This document shows, in pieces, positions 34,659 through 47,689 of a stretch of 64,000 bases of DNA (its first letter is position 1; the number at the start of each line of letters is the position of its first letter). Below the pieces are notes generated by a model. That model ran no database searches and had not been told where the DNA came from. It was given only the letters and a program-made list of their open reading frames with translations. The stretch covers positions 93,952,723 to 94,016,722 of the forward strand of contig CM049309.1 of the NCBI GenBank assembly GCA_026874595.1, written 5' to 3'. This DNA is from Sipunculus nudus. Lineage: Eukaryota; Annelida; Sipuncula; Golfingiida; Sipunculidae. The position numbers and the translations under genes are program-made.

Positions 34659-37600
34659 AGCTCAGCTGACTATAAGTCATCTGAGCTATAGTTGTGGTCC
34701 ATTGTCCGTCCGTCCGTCCGGATGTCCGTCCGTAAGACTGGCACGTTTCGACACCGTTGGACCTACGAATCTGAAATTCGGCATACAGTTAGATGTCCCC
34801 CAAATCTCCTACCATGCCGAAAATTGGGTCAATAGGACTCCGTTCCTTCGAGATATTAAGGAAAAACCTCAATTTTTTTTTTAGAAATCTATTTTCACAC
34901 TTCAGGACTGCCTAATATCAAAACCACTCATCTGGTTTTCTTCATATTTACCATAAATATTCCTCTATATAGTTCTTATGTACATGCCAGATATTAAGTC
35001 AGTATTATATAATTTAAAAAAGGTATGGGCCCAAACAAATGGACTTTGTAAAAAAAATCAGGAAGATATTTGGACACTTAAGACCAAAAGTGTTAAAGGT
35101 AGGGACTTTTTTCCAGTAATACAACTTTAATTAATCAAAATTTAATCGTATACCAAAAATTAGATCAAAATCTGTTAAATTTTTTTAAATATTGGCAAAA
35201 ATATAAAATTGGTTTCTTAAATTTTGCCCAACTTTGGCCACGGCACGTTTTTTTCCTGTAAGTACTGTGGATTTAATTTTCACAGCATGTATACATAAGG
35301 ATTTAATCTGTTAAAATCTGAAATTTGAAAATAAAAGCTGCAAAATTAGACTAGTTATTGAATTTTTTTGGAGGCTCTTGTTGTATTCCCTTACATTGTC
35401 AAGCAGACCACTTTGATGACTGTAGGTCATTCAGTGCACATCTCTATGCTCCCCAGGCTGTTGGCATAATTTTAGATGTCCCCAAAATCTCCTACCATAC
35501 CCAAAATTGGGTCATTAGGACTTCGTTCCTTTGAGATAATAAGGAAAAAAACTCTGTTTTCCATAAAAAAAGCCATTGTTACACTTCAAGGCTGCCTAAT
35601 ATCAAAACCACTGATCTGTTTTTGATTGTATTTAGTATTCACATTCTTTCATACATTTTCTATGAACATACCAAAAATTAGGTCAGTATTGGGTATTATT
35701 TTGAAGTTATGGGCCAAAACATAATGCAATTTTTTAAAAAATCAGGAAATATATTTACTCACCTAACATGAGAATTGCTGAACCTAGAGACTTTTTTTCA
35801 GGAATATAACTTTATTTAATCAAGATTCAATTATTTACCCAAAATTAGATCTGAATTTTGCAAATTTTTCAAGTTATTAGCATAAATAAAAATTCAGTAC
35901 CTTAAATTTTGTCCAACTTTGGCACTGTTGATTTATTTTCACAGCATATATACATAAGGATTTAATCTTTTAAAATCTGAAATTTCAAAGAAATTGATTG
36001 GAAAGAATAGCTTTTATTCATGTTTTCATACACCATGTCAAGTGTTATTTACATCTAATCCACCTAGTAGTACAGCCTTCACTTGCATTATGTAACCCAC
36101 CCCAGGCAGCTTGCCTTGGCCCAGCTTGGCCACTACCAGCAGGCTTCCCCTCTGCCCTGCACTCACCCCCCCCCCGCCCCAAGCTGGTGCATATACTAGA
36201 TGATTGTTATAATTTTCTGTATTTTATTTTATTCTTGGACATGCTACATTTTAGATTTTGTATTGTACCACCAGGGTTACAATGATTAAAGTGTACATTT
36301 AATTGTGTCCACAAAGTGGTGTATTGCTATGAAAGTGTGGATATTCATGAGATAAGTAATTCCTTACTTCAGAAGAGTAAAAACTTCACCAGGTGTGAAA
36401 TTGACTATTAATACCAGTAATAAATTAAAACTGGGATAGTAATTAGCACAATGATATTGTTTGTCCTTCATTCAACCAACAGTGTGTATACTTTATTTGA
36501 AAAGATGTTTTATTTTATCAAATTTACTTTTATTTTATTTTGGTGAATAAAATTAGGAATGTACTGAAAACTCCAATGTGCAAAACTTTTTAATAGTGAT
36601 TCAAGGAACATTCTTGTAGATGCCATGTTGTGGCATTATTTTCTTTTTAATTCAGTTTAAACATTTATGATTTAAAAATAATAAAATATATGTGTATGCA
36701 TAATATGACCCAATATGAGCTACACTCTGGATATATGATGACTGCAACTTTTGCAACAATTCTAATATTATAACTTGTACTTTCAGTTTTTTACTCTGTA
36801 TATATAATGATTGCAACTTTTGCAACAATTCTAATATTTCAACTCATATTTTCAGGTTTTTTTATTAAAAGTTTATAAAACCTGTAAATAAAAAAATGAT
36901 TCAGATAAAAACTTCTTAATGGAAAAAGTGGATATGCTTAAAAAAAAATAGGATTATATATAAACTTAAATGCATTATTCCCTTGAAAGTGAAATAAAGG
37001 TATTAGTCCATTCTGTCCACTTGCCTGTCCATCTGTAAATTTTCATATGCATCACAGTATCTCAATATTTTACTGTTTTTCTTCATGACAGTCTTGTCAG
37101 AGTATTAGTTTGCAATCATATATTTAGAACTTTACTATAACCAAGTAGGAGGGCCCCTTTCCTCTTAGCTTTTCATATTCTTATATAAATGAAAAACATT
37201 ACAATAGAATATTTTTACATCCACCTTCGTGCTGCTCTCACTTTTCCCTTCTCCGAACCCCATCCCAAAGTCTGCTTCAGTAAGCAAGAACAAGATGAAT
37301 CAGATATATTCATACTTTAATATTTTGTATAACTATTCGTCCATAGGTACCTATGTACATGCCAGAAATTATGTCAGTATTGTGTAATATGTAGACATAG
37401 TGGGCATCACAATAACGTACCTTGTCAAGACTAAAGAGATATTGTGTCATACAGTCACAAATTCATAAATCACTTCATCAGCATAGTTAATCATAACATC
37501 ATATCTGTCAAATTGAAAGCTTGCAGACTACCATACACTTTAGATCCTTCAACAAATAGCCTTATCATCATTCTACTACTGCTTATTACTGCTGTCATTG

Positions 37601-37865
37601 CATTCATATTTGCTCAAATATATCACAATTTTCAACCCCTCCTAAATAAATAAAAAATAAACCACTATATTTGAATCTTTTAATCCATCAGTCAGGTAAT
37701 TTCATTTATCATTTACTCACATATTACATAACATTCCTTTATAATAGCCCAACATGTCCATGATATTCATAAGCTTTATCGACTCAATATAGTATCACAG
37801 TGGAGAAACATTTATAGTAAAATCACAATCAGCTGAGCGCCGTGACCCATGGGTCCCTTGTTTTT
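34659..37865 (+). mobile_element. H2a full-length element, about 3.2 kb
   Basis: Starts AGCTCAGCTGACTATAAGTC at 34,659 and has a CCGT-rich run at 34,698-34,735. It ends CAGCTGAGCGCCGTGACCCA, TGGGTCCCTTGTTTTT. It is colinear with 4,948-8,098 and clearly closely related, so the two define the family length. No protein domain is visible. It is nested in an H1 at a T tract. Confidence 0.8.
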
Positions 37866-38211
37866 CATATATTCCTGATTTCTTTTTTATAAAAAGTCAG
37901 CTGAAAAGCATTTTGTATTGGGAAAATTTATTTAAACGTTATTTCAAGTAGGGACCAGTTTTGTGTACAGATGGCAGCACTTGGTTTACAATTGGCAGAT
38001 TGCCAGTGCCTTGATGTTGGCAATTAGCCAAGATGATGTCAGCTTTATAAATAGTTTTAGCACAGTGTCAGGATTGGAAGAAGTGCAGCCAGGTATGGGT
38101 CAAGAGTCTAATCAGTGCAGTAGGGGCATTCTATTTATAGCTTTGGCAGACTGCCCACTGCATCATATTTGGCACCAAAGTTCAGCCTGGATATATTAGG
38201 TACCTTTGACC

Positions 38212-38228
38212 GGGGGGGGGGGGGGGGG
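38212..38228. repeat. Poly-G tract, 17 bases
   Basis: Uninterrupted G run inside H1; the length may be uncertain. Confidence 0.85.
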
Positions 38229-38616
38229 AAAGCTGAGCCTCCATTGCCAGGATGCATGAATAGGTGTGACTCAGTACCAAGGCTTAAAGAGGAACTTGTT
38301 CATAGATTTTATAGGGAAAAAGCTAAAAAAACATTTTAAAATGTTCTTCTTCGAAACCATGCTGCCAAATTGTCCGTTCATCTGTCCCAATATCCCTCCC
38401 TGGCAAAAAGAACATTTCCGAAATATCCTGACTGATACATCCTAGTTTTAAAATCTCCTAGTCTGAAACGTGCAGGTCCGAAACATCAATTTGGCTAAAA
38501 TCATAATGACTAAGGTAGATATGCAGGATGAGAGAGGATCAGTATTAAATTTCAAAAATAAACATTCATACTCCCAAACTTTGCACAGGTTTGCATAAGG
38601 CCTTTAGGCCTTGTTT

Positions 38617-38956
38617 ATAAAGAGGTTAAGGCCTTTTTATACAAAGGCTCAAAAAATTTGTTAGTTAGGCAAAAAAAAATTAAACTTTAAAAAGAAGGAA
38701 AGATGATAAATAATAAAAAATGCCTGGAGAGATTTGTGTGTATTTCATAGGTCTCATGGTTATGGCTAAATGACCGATATTGTTCTTTCAGAAAAGTTCT
38801 GGATATCAGAAAATACTCAGGTTTTATATGATGTCATGGTTCATTATAAATATAAATATTAAGATATCATGCAAATAATACAATAAAAACCTAATCAACC
38901 AACCTTACGCTGTCTCATATTGACATTTTAGCTGACATTTTTAATTTTAATTAATT
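38617..38956. other. No gene seen; AT-rich spacer
   Basis: No repeat terminus, RNA gene or exon recognised between the H1 end and the next H2b start. Confidence 0.5.
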
Positions 38957-39226
38957 TTTAGCTCAACTCACTGAAAATCAACTGAGGTGTAGGAATGGCA
39001 CAGGAATAGATCTGTCGTCAAAAGTCAAGGTCACAGGGTCCATCTGTCCAAAAATTTGTTTCCAGATGATGACTTCAGTTTGGATTGACATATAAATTGC
39101 AAATTTGACTTGTATATTGCCCACTAAAGTATAAAGCAAGAACCCTTTTGATTTTGGCGTCATGAGTTCAAGGGTCAAGGTCAGAGGACCCACTTCTTTA
39201 AAAAGATTGTGGACACATTTATAGCC
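38957..39226 (+). mobile_element. H2b 5' fragment
   Basis: Starts after a T tract with AGCTCAACTCACTGAAAATC, then AACTGAGGTGTAGGAATGGC, as in the copy at 2,345. It continues with TCAAGGTCACAGGGTCCATC and a second GGGTCAAGGTCAGAGGACCC. The element runs into the 90-bp tandem repeat and its 3' end was not found. Confidence 0.6.
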
Positions 39227-39668
39227 AAACTTTTCATCCCAAACCTTACATCTTCCACACCTGCCAAAAGGAGAAGAAGTTTATAGTCATAGGACCCACA
39301 TCTTTATAAAGAAATCAAACTTTTCATCCCAAACCTTACATCTTCCACACCTGCCAAAAGGAGAAGAAGTTTATAGTCATAGGACCCACATCTTTATAAA
39401 GAAATCAAACTTTTCATCCCAAACCTTACATTTTCCACACCTGCCAAAAGGAGAAGAAGTTTATAGTCATAGGACCCACATCTTTATAAAGAAATCAAAC
39501 TTTTCATCCCAAACCTTACATCTTCCACACCTGCCAAAAGGAGAAGAAGTTTATAGTCATAGGACCCACATCTTTATAAAGAAATCAAACTTTTCATCCC
39601 AAACCTTACATCTTCCACACCTGCCAAAAGGAGAAGAAGTTTATAGTCATAGGACCCACATCCCAAAC
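39227..39668. repeat. 90-bp tandem repeat, about five copies
   Basis: TCTTTATAAAGAAATC recurs at 39,301, 39,391, 39,481 and 39,571, exactly 90 bp apart. Units contain CTTTTCATCCCAAACCTTAC and TTCCACACCTGCCAAAAGG and are nearly identical, with one C/T difference around 39,431, so expansion is recent. The unit is an internal piece of H2b (compare CATCCCAAACCTTCCATC near 15,250). Confidence 0.95.
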
Positions 39669-40561
39669 CTTCCATTTTATTTCTTGTCTTTCTGTCTCCT
39701 TCACAAATGCATTTATTTAAAGGCCAGACAGATAAAGAAGGATATAGACTGAGATATCTTTGATTTTTCTCATTTATGTAATGATGATAATATAGACCAA
39801 GCATGCAGCTAGTGTTGATATAACTGAGGGTCATGTAGAATCCTTCAGTCAGTCTGGACCAGAATATCAATCAATATCACTTGTGATGTCTGGTGCGGAG
39901 ATTTATCAGTTGATTTATTTACCCATGGAACAAATGAATAATCATACAGTGATTAACTGATAACAGGGTATTACCTTGCCTGTCCATGCAGCAAAAACAA
40001 TACACTCGTTATAAGTGTTGTTGGCTACAATGCATCCAGTTTATAGTGTATGAGGGATAATATCTCTCTCTCGTAAAAGGCTCGTAGGAGTGGGTTAGTT
40101 AGTTGTGTTGTTCAGATACAACATGATGAGGACCAATTCCTGTTTGAACCACTTTTATCAAAAGGATTCTCCTTTACCAGAACAACTGTGCAAAAATAAG
40201 CAGGACATAAAAACACAGGTCACTTCAGACCTATAAGAGGACTCACAAAATGACTGGTACAGTGTTTTATTTAACAATACAAATCATCATATTCAGGCTG
40301 GACCCTTTTGCATGGTTTAGAACATGATCAGTGTATTATGTCTATTTCTGCATAGTTAAGCATTTTAAACAAAAATTGTTGTGTTTTTTTTAGGATCAGG
40401 CAAGTGCTGTTGTGATGATATTGCATTATATAGGATTAAACACTTTAAATAGTACCTTATAATACCTTTGTAGCTTAGCTGACAAGATGTCTGCTCAGCT
40501 GTAGTGATGGTCCTAAATCTGTAAGCTGTGACTGCATCTGTAGGATAAGCACCTGCTGATT
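39669..40561. other. No gene seen; unique sequence
   Basis: No exon, RNA gene or family terminus recognised. A short remnant with CATGAGGATAA-like character is not assignable. Confidence 0.5.
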
Positions 40562-41619
40562 AGTGAATCTGTGAGCTTATGTGATGGTGTGGTGTCATCC
40601 GGCATCCTTTGTCTGTGCTTACTATTTAAAAAATGGCAGGAGCTAGCATCACCAAATTTTATGAAAAAAATCTGTCATTTAATAAACTCTTTTGGATTTT
40701 GTTTATGTTTTTAGCTCAGCTGACTGTAAGTCATCTGAGCTATAGACGTAGTCCATTGACCGTCGTCTTTCCGTCTGTCCGTCCGTCCATCCGTCTGTCC
40801 ATAGATGTGGCACATTTTGAAACCTTACTACCTAGGAATCCTAAATTTGGCATAATGTTAGATGTCCCTAAGATCTCTTATCAAGCCGAAAACTGGGTCT
40901 TTGCGACTTCATTCCTTTGAGAAATTAAGGAAAAACCTCAATTTTTTATTATAAACCTATTTTTACACTTCAGGACTGTCTAATATCAAAACCACTCATC
41001 TGTTTTTTCCTCATATTTACCATAAATTATCCTCTATATAGTTCCTATGGACATGCCAGAAATTAAGTCTGTATTATGTAATTTAAAAAAGTTATGGGCC
41101 CAAATATAATGCATTTTGTAAATAATCAGGAAAGGAATTTGATCACTTAACACAAAACTTGTTAAAGCTAGGCACTTTTTTTTCCAGTAATATAACTTTT
41201 ATTAATAAAAATTAAATTGTATACCAAAAATTAGATCAAAATCTTTTAAATTTTTTAAAAATGTTAGCAAAAATAAATCCTTAAATTTGCCCAACTTTGA
41301 CCATGGCACGTTTTTTCCTGTAACAGCTGTCGATTTAATTTCAAAGCATGTTTTTGTTAGCATTTCAACTGTTAATACCAAAAATTTGAAACCAGTTGAT
41401 CAAAAACTGTAGATTTTATTCAAGTTTTCAAGCACCATGTCACATATTGTTTACATCAAGCTAGAGTTATGCAGTTTGCTAGAGCTCAGCTCCCCAGCTT
41501 CAGCTCTAAGTTTCTCAAATTTGGCATAAAGTTACAGGTCTCGAAAATCCCCTGCCATGCCAAGAATATGGTCAATAGGACTTAATTCCTATGAGATATT
41601 AATGAAAAACTTCATTTTT

Positions 41620-44600
41620 AGCAAACCTGTGAGCTTATGCGATGGTGCGGCTTCGTGCGTTGTGTGTCGTGCGTCGTACGTTGTGCGTCGTGCGTTGTCT
41701 GTACGTTAACCATAGCTATCTCAAAAACGGCAAGAGCTAGCATCACCAAATTTTTTGCAAATAATCAGTCATCCAAAAAACTATATCGGATTTTGTTTAT
41801 TTTTTTTCTAACTGCATTTTCTTAGATTTTTTAGGGAAAAAGCTAAAAAAGCTTTAAAAATCTTCTTCTCTGAAACTGTCCAGCCAAATTGTCCAATATT
41901 TTACAGAAATGATCCCTGGAACAATCTTTCTCAAGTTTGTTCGAATGGTTCCAGGATGGGAGATTTTTGGCCGAGTTACAGGAGGCTGAACTTTGTTAAC
42001 TGTGCAAAAAAGCATATTAAAATTTTAATCTCAGAAAGGGCTGGAGCTATCATCACCAAATTTATGCCAATGTTGGTCACATAGGTGATATCTGAAATTG
42101 AGGTATTGGTGGCGCCACCTGCATCGGCCTTTTTTGTACGGGTTCTACAGTGCCTGTATCACACTGAGGGCTACAAAAAACTACTTCTCTGAAACCATAT
42201 GGCCAAAATGTTTAATATTGCACAGAAATGATCCTAGGGTAGTGCTTTCTGAAGTTTGTTCAAATGGTCTCTTTTCAGTGACATTTGGCTAAGTTATGGG
42301 AAGCTGAATTTAATCATACGCCATAACAGCCCATTTTAGCTCAGTGGCTACAAAGATCTTCTTCTCGAAAACCAATGGGCCAAATTCTTAAATCTCGCAC
42401 ATTAATTATCCTCAGATGTTGATAATTCAAGTTTGTTCAAATGGTTTTGGTTCAGTGCTTTTTGGTGAGTTAAAGGAAGGTGAACTTAGCCAGTGTGCTG
42501 TATCTTCCTATATGAGTTATAAACCTGCGAAACGTTTTTCGACTGATGCCACTGAAGCCAGTTTGTTAAATATTTTACAATAATAATCCCTACAATAATT
42601 CTTATAATAGTTGTCATTAACGGTTCCACATGAATGATTTTTTGGTGAATTATGGAGATTGAATGAGTCATTTTACCATATATGTTAGCTGTGTTATGCT
42701 GTTACATCTAGCCTGGCACCAGTTTATCAGCATCTATTACATCATGCCACTAGACATTTAGATTTCAGGTAATCTTTAGTTAATATTGACAAGAAATTTT
42801 TTTTAAAAGCTTTTAAAAAATTTTAGATTTATGATTTAAGTTATTCATCATACCAGGCAATGTTACAATCATGGATATTCAGCTCTCTGTGGCTATATAA
42901 AGACAACTGAACGTGGATTATAAATTATTGGTATATCTACTCAACTTAATTCAAGAATTTGCCATCAGTAAGATATCTGTATTTTAATTTTGCATTCAGT
43001 ATGCATCCGTAAAAATTTTACATATATTCCTGATTTCTTTTTTTATAAGAAGTCAACTGAAAAGCATTTTGTATTGGAAAAATAAATTTCAAAGTTATTT
43101 CAAGTAGGGACCACTTTTGTGTACAGATGGCAGCACCTGGTTTACCATTGGCAGATTGCCAGTGCCTTGATGTTGGCCATTAGCCAAGATGATGTCAGCT
43201 GTATAAATAATTTTGGCACAGTGCCAGGATTGGAAGAAGTGCAGCCAGGTATAGGTCAAGAGTTCACTCAGTGCAGTAGCTGCATTCTATTTATAGCTTT
43301 GGCTCACTGCATCATATTTGGTACCAAAGTTCAGCCTGAATCTATTTATAGCTTTGGCAGACTGCCAACTTTGTCAGCTTATGCAACAGGTCAAGAGTTC
43401 ACTCAGTGCAGCCAGGTACAGGTCAAAAGTTCACTCAGTCAAGCCAGGTGCAGGTCAAGAGTTCACTCAGTGCAGTAGCTTGAGGCAGCAATTTGTCACA
43501 GGTCACTCGGGGGCAACTGCCTTACTCACCTAAGCCTTGTCAGCCCAGTGCATCAAACTCTTGGGAAGTTTGATGTATTGGACTGATATTTTGACCTGTC
43601 TATGTGTCTTTGATGGTATTCTCATAAGACATGTTGGTATTCTTATAAGACAGGTGGTGCCACCTACATTGATGTTTGCAGTGTATGCGCCTGTTTTTTC
43701 TACAGAGGAATTCGATACATCAGCCTAAAATTTGGCATGTTTATACACATCGGGTAGCTTTATATTGTACAAGGCTGGTGGCGCCACCTACAATAATTTT
43801 TGCACAGTGTATGTCCCTGCTTATTTCACAGGAGGGTTTTGACATATCAGTCTGACATTGGGCATATTTATATATCTCTTCGTTGTATATAAGACTGGTG
43901 GTGCCAGCTACAATCATAGTTTCCGCCAAAACAGAGTTTTGCGGATACTATGATTTCAGTCAGACGCCGACGCTGCCGCCATTGCTGCATTGGTTTCCGG
44001 AGAACTTCTTTATAACCACTGGGCAGAATTTTTTAAAATTTGGAATTATGATCAGTCACATGTGAACTTGTGCGCCCTCATTTTTCATTGACCTCTGACC
44101 TTTCCTCTCTGCCCAGCGTCCATTTGTGCGTCTGTTTCCACACATAAACCCACATATCTCGGGAACCGTTTAACCAATAAGGCTAAAGATTTTGCACAAA
44201 TGTAACCCTTGGAAAGCTTTATAACATACACTAAAATGGTGAAATTTTGCAGGTTTATACATTCTGGACAGCTTTCTCGATTTTATGTCAGGTGGCACCA
44301 CTTACATTCACATTAACTCTACAGACATCCAAGCTCATATCTCGGGAACTGTTTGACCGAAAATTTTGCATGTTTATATATCTCACATAGCTCTTTATCA
44401 TACGCAAAAGCGGTGGCGCCACCTGCAATCATTTTTGCACAGTGTCCGTCTGTTTGTTTGCTGTGGGATATAATCATTCATAACAGGCAGTGGTTTGACT
44501 ATGTGCCTAAAATTTTGCAGGTTTATACATCTTGGATAGCTTTCTGGATTTTGTAGCAGGTGGCCCCACCTACATTTAAGTATACGCTGCAGACATTCAG

Positions 44601-45190
44601 GCTTATACCTCAGGACTGGTTTGACATATCCCCCTGAAATTTTGCATATGTGTAGATCTCACATAACTCTTAATCATACACAAAATTGGTGGTGCCACCT
44701 GCCACCATTTTCACACAGTGTCCATCTGTTTGTCTACTGTGGACTAAAATCACTCATATCTCAGTTGTGGTTTGACTTATCTGCCTATTTTGCATATTTA
44801 TACATCTTGGACAGCTTTCTGGATTTTGTGGTAGGTGGCGCAACCTACATACACATTTCGGCTGCAGACATCCAGGCTATTATGCAACACACCTCTCTCT
44901 GTTTCCCCTTGCCACTCAATCCATGCCTCACTTCACCTTTCCCACTCTGATTTTGGAGGATACACATAGTCTCTTGTTGACTACCCATATTCTAGTTTTT
45001 GTGTTGTGTGCACCCATGCCAGAATTGCAGCAGTGATATTTGTTTAATTGTTTCTTGTTATAAGTGTTTAGTACTTGCATTGTTCATATACATGTTACAC
45101 ATGTTCTTGAAAAGTAATGGTCCAGCATTGAAGCATTATACCTGGTGTAATCTCATTGCACAGGTTCGCATTAGGCCTGTAGGCCTTGTT
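41620..45190 (+). mobile_element. H1 inserted in H2a (level three)
   Basis: Start AGCAAACCTGTGAGCTTATG after five T. The end CACAGGTTCGCATTAGGCCT, GTAGGCCTTG lies at 45,162-45,190. It is close to full length, colinear with the H1 copies at 2,699 and 11,431, and provides the uninterrupted version (43,007-43,035) of the site that holds an H2a at 34,659. An H3 interrupts it at 43,918-45,000. Confidence 0.75.
43918..45000 (+). mobile_element. H3 inserted in H1 (level four), about 1.1 kb
   Basis: Left junction: GCCAGCTACAATCAT then AGTTTCCGCC. The 5' end forms a hairpin of CCGCCAAAAC, a short loop, and GTTTTGCGG. Right junction: a hairpin (TAGTCTCTTGTTGACTA), then CCATATTCTAG and a T run, then GTGTTGTGTGCACCCATGCC. 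The uninterrupted host reads CAATCATTTTGTGTTGTG at 46,912. The CTAG-T end following a hairpin is the 3' terminus pattern of Helitron-type elements (CTRR-T). The interior has loose repeats with AAATTTTGCATGTTTATA and GGTGGCGCCACC. Confidence 0.75.
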
Positions 45191-47109
45191 TATCATATAT
45201 AACAGCTGAGCGCCGTGACCCATGGGTCCCTTGTTTGCTATCTGCATTTACTTAGATATTTTAGGGAAAAAGCTAAAAAAACTTTAAAAAAATCATCTTC
45301 TCTGGAATTGTAGCCAAATTGTTCAGTATTTCAGAGAAATAATCCCAGAATCAATCTCTCTCAAGTTTGCTCAAATGGTTCCGGTTCGGTGATATGTACA
45401 GGGAGTTACAGGAAGCTGAACTAAGTCATTTCTTAAAAAAAACATACTAAAATTACAATCTCAGAAAGACTGGAGCTATCATCACCAAATTTTATGCAAA
45501 TGTTGGTCACATGAGTCATATTTGAAATTGAGGTATTGGAGGTGCCACCTGCATCAACCTTTTTTGTACAGGGGTTACAGTCATCAGTACATTAACCCAT
45601 AATTTCTCAGGAACAGAAGGAGCTAGCATCACCAAATTTTATGCAAAATTCAGTCACATGTCAAATGTTATGGGATTAAGCTTTTTTGGTACCACCTGCA
45701 TCAGCTTACATTTTACGGGGAAATCTTCTTCTCTAAAATCATTCGGCCAAATTGTTCAATATTTCAAAGAAATTTTAACTTAGTCATTTCGCAAAGGAAG
45801 CATACTAACATAACAATCTCAAGAATAATAGGAGCTAGCATCACCAAGTTTTGTGCAAATCTTGGTCACATGACTCATATTTAGATTGCAGTTTTTGTGG
45901 CGCCACCTAAGTCGACCTGTTTCTTAACAGTAAAACCCTCGTAATTTTAGCCTCTTTCAGTTTTTAAATGTTTTTTTATGAAACTGTTGAATGGTTATTT
46001 TTTTCACAAGAATTATCCTGGGGTAGGGTTCTTTCAATTGTATAAGAATAGATTGGGTTCATTGATTCATTGATGGAAGAGTCATAGAAAGCTGAAGTTG
46101 GTCGTGTGGCCATTAGTAAGCCCATTTCAAACTGAGGGCTGCAATAGTCTTCTTCTGCCAAACTGTTGTTTCAAATTTTGTATCATTTCACAAAAGAGAT
46201 TTTTAGATGGCTATTGTTCAAGTTTACTTAGATGATTGTTGGTAGAATTATTGGACCTTTCACAATGAAAGGACTGTGAGATACTTTAGAAAACAAAGCT
46301 AAACATTTTGATAAAAAAAAATCTTATGAATATACATGTCAGCTTGAAAAAAAAGGATTTTAACCCATGTTAAGTTTTAACAGATTTATCAACAGGCCAA
46401 GATACTGTCTGTATCTATAGATAGCTTGGCAGACTGCCAACAATTTAGATATGGGAACAGGCCAAGAGTTCACTCATTGCAGCCAGTAACAGGTCAAGAG
46501 TTTACTCAGTGCAGTAGCTGCAGTTTGCAATTTGTTCCGGTTCACACAGAGCAACTGCCTTCCTTGAGTTTGGCTAGGCCCAGTGCACCTGCCTCAAGAG
46601 TAAATTGATGTATTGGCCTGACATTCTGACTTTTCCATGCATCTCCACCTACAGTGATTTTTACATAGTGTATGTCCCTGCTTATTTCTCAGATGGATTT
46701 TGATATATCAGCCTGAAATTGGGCACATATTTAACATCTCTGATAGCTTTGTTGGTTAATGGACTGGTGGCATCACCTTCAATAATTTTTGCACATTATA
46801 TGATCCTGTTTGTTTCTCAGGAGTGATTTTACTTATCTGCATGCCTGAAATTTTGCATGTCCATTCATATTTGATGGCTTTCTTGTACACAAGACTGGTA
46901 GTGCCACCTACAATCATTTTGTGTTGTGTGCATCCATGCCAGTATTTTTTGTGTAATTGGTACTTGGAACCTATTTCAAAATGTTTAGTACTTGCTTTGT
47001 AAATATACATGTCATGCATGTACTTGAAAAGTAACCGTCCAACATGGAATGATTATACCTGATGTATATCCCATTGCACAGGTTTGCATTAGGCCTGTAG
47101 ACCATGTTT

Positions 47110-47689
47110 CAAATATGTATACAATGCATCAGGGATTTTCAGGGATATATTTATCATCAGTTTTACTGGTTTTGTATTTCAGTTAAAAATCACTCCAGTG
47201 TTCAAAACTTGTTTGAAATAGTGGTCCAGATGTAAGATACTGTATGGGTGTAGTTTAATATTTTCCTAGTAATTACAGTTAAATTTTAAATTTTCTTTTA
47301 AAGTTAGTTTGGACAAAATGGTATGGACAAAATTGATGATAAATAATAATACAAAAGATAATTTTGCATCAGTATTAATTGGATTATTTATTTTTATCTT
47401 TCAAATTCATGATCTATCTATAAATTGAAAAAAAATGGATATGATAAAAAAATTGGAATTTAACACAAACATATAGTTATGGTATGTGATTGTGTACAAA
47501 AATGTATGAAATGTGTATTGTATGATTTTTTTTGCAATAAAATATATATGTGTGTATATATATATATATATAAAATATGTAGTTATGGTACCCCTGCCTC
47601 CATTCTATTCATTAAATGTTTGCTTTCATAAAAATTGCGAGTCTCTGATTTGCACTTGTTTGCTTGTGTAACTGTGTTTAAATACTTCT
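47110..47689. other. No gene seen; AT-rich sequence
   Basis: Unique AT-rich stretch; includes a TA/TG microsatellite at 47,541-47,572. Nothing coding is supported. Confidence 0.5.
47541..47572. repeat. (TA)n/(TG)n microsatellite
   Basis: Short alternating run of TATATATG, TGTGTATATA and TATATATATA. Confidence 0.85.

Larger units (their letters stand above)
33609..38616 (+). mobile_element. H1 element interrupted by a full H2a
   Basis: Divergent start AGTGAACATGTGAGCTTATG after eight T. The end at 38,584-38,616 is CACAGGTTTGCATAAGGCCT, TTAGGCCTTGTTT. The H2a at 34,659-37,865 sits between GTAATAATT and CATATATTCCTGATTTC; the H1 at 43,007-43,035 shows that these two sides are adjacent in an uninterrupted element. 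A G run of 17 at 38,212 lies inside. Confidence 0.7.
40713..45236 (+). mobile_element. H2a inserted in H1 (level two)
   Basis: Start AGCTCAGCTGACTGTAAGTC at 40,713 with a CCGT/CTGT run at 40,760-40,803. The end is CAGCTGAGCGCCGTGACCCA, TGGGTCCCTTGTTT at 45,203-45,236. Its interior is shortened compared with the 3.2-kb copies: after 41,615 it is broken by an H1, and after that only TATCATATATAACAG precedes the end. The junction matches the uninterrupted H2a end at 17,843-17,858. Confidence 0.75.
40562..47109 (+). mobile_element. Outer H1 of a four-level nest
   Basis: Start AGTGAATCTGTGAGCTTATG at 40,562. The 5' piece ends at 40,712 (TTGGATTTTGTTTATGTTTT). The 3' piece resumes at 45,237 with GCTATCTGCATTTACTTAGA and ends at 47,109 with CACAGGTTTGCATTAGGCCT, GTAGACCATG. 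The join matches uninterrupted H1 sequence at 2,840-2,890 and 11,570-11,610, where TTTTGCTTATTTTTTGGCTA bridges the two sides. The 3' piece carries the second intact form of the insertion hot spot (46,909-46,930). Confidence 0.75.

Noticed and set aside
2699-47109. Retroviral or LTR elements
   Set aside because: No long direct terminal repeats, primer-binding site, polypurine tract or gag/pol frames were seen; the repeats are hairpin-ended DNA elements.
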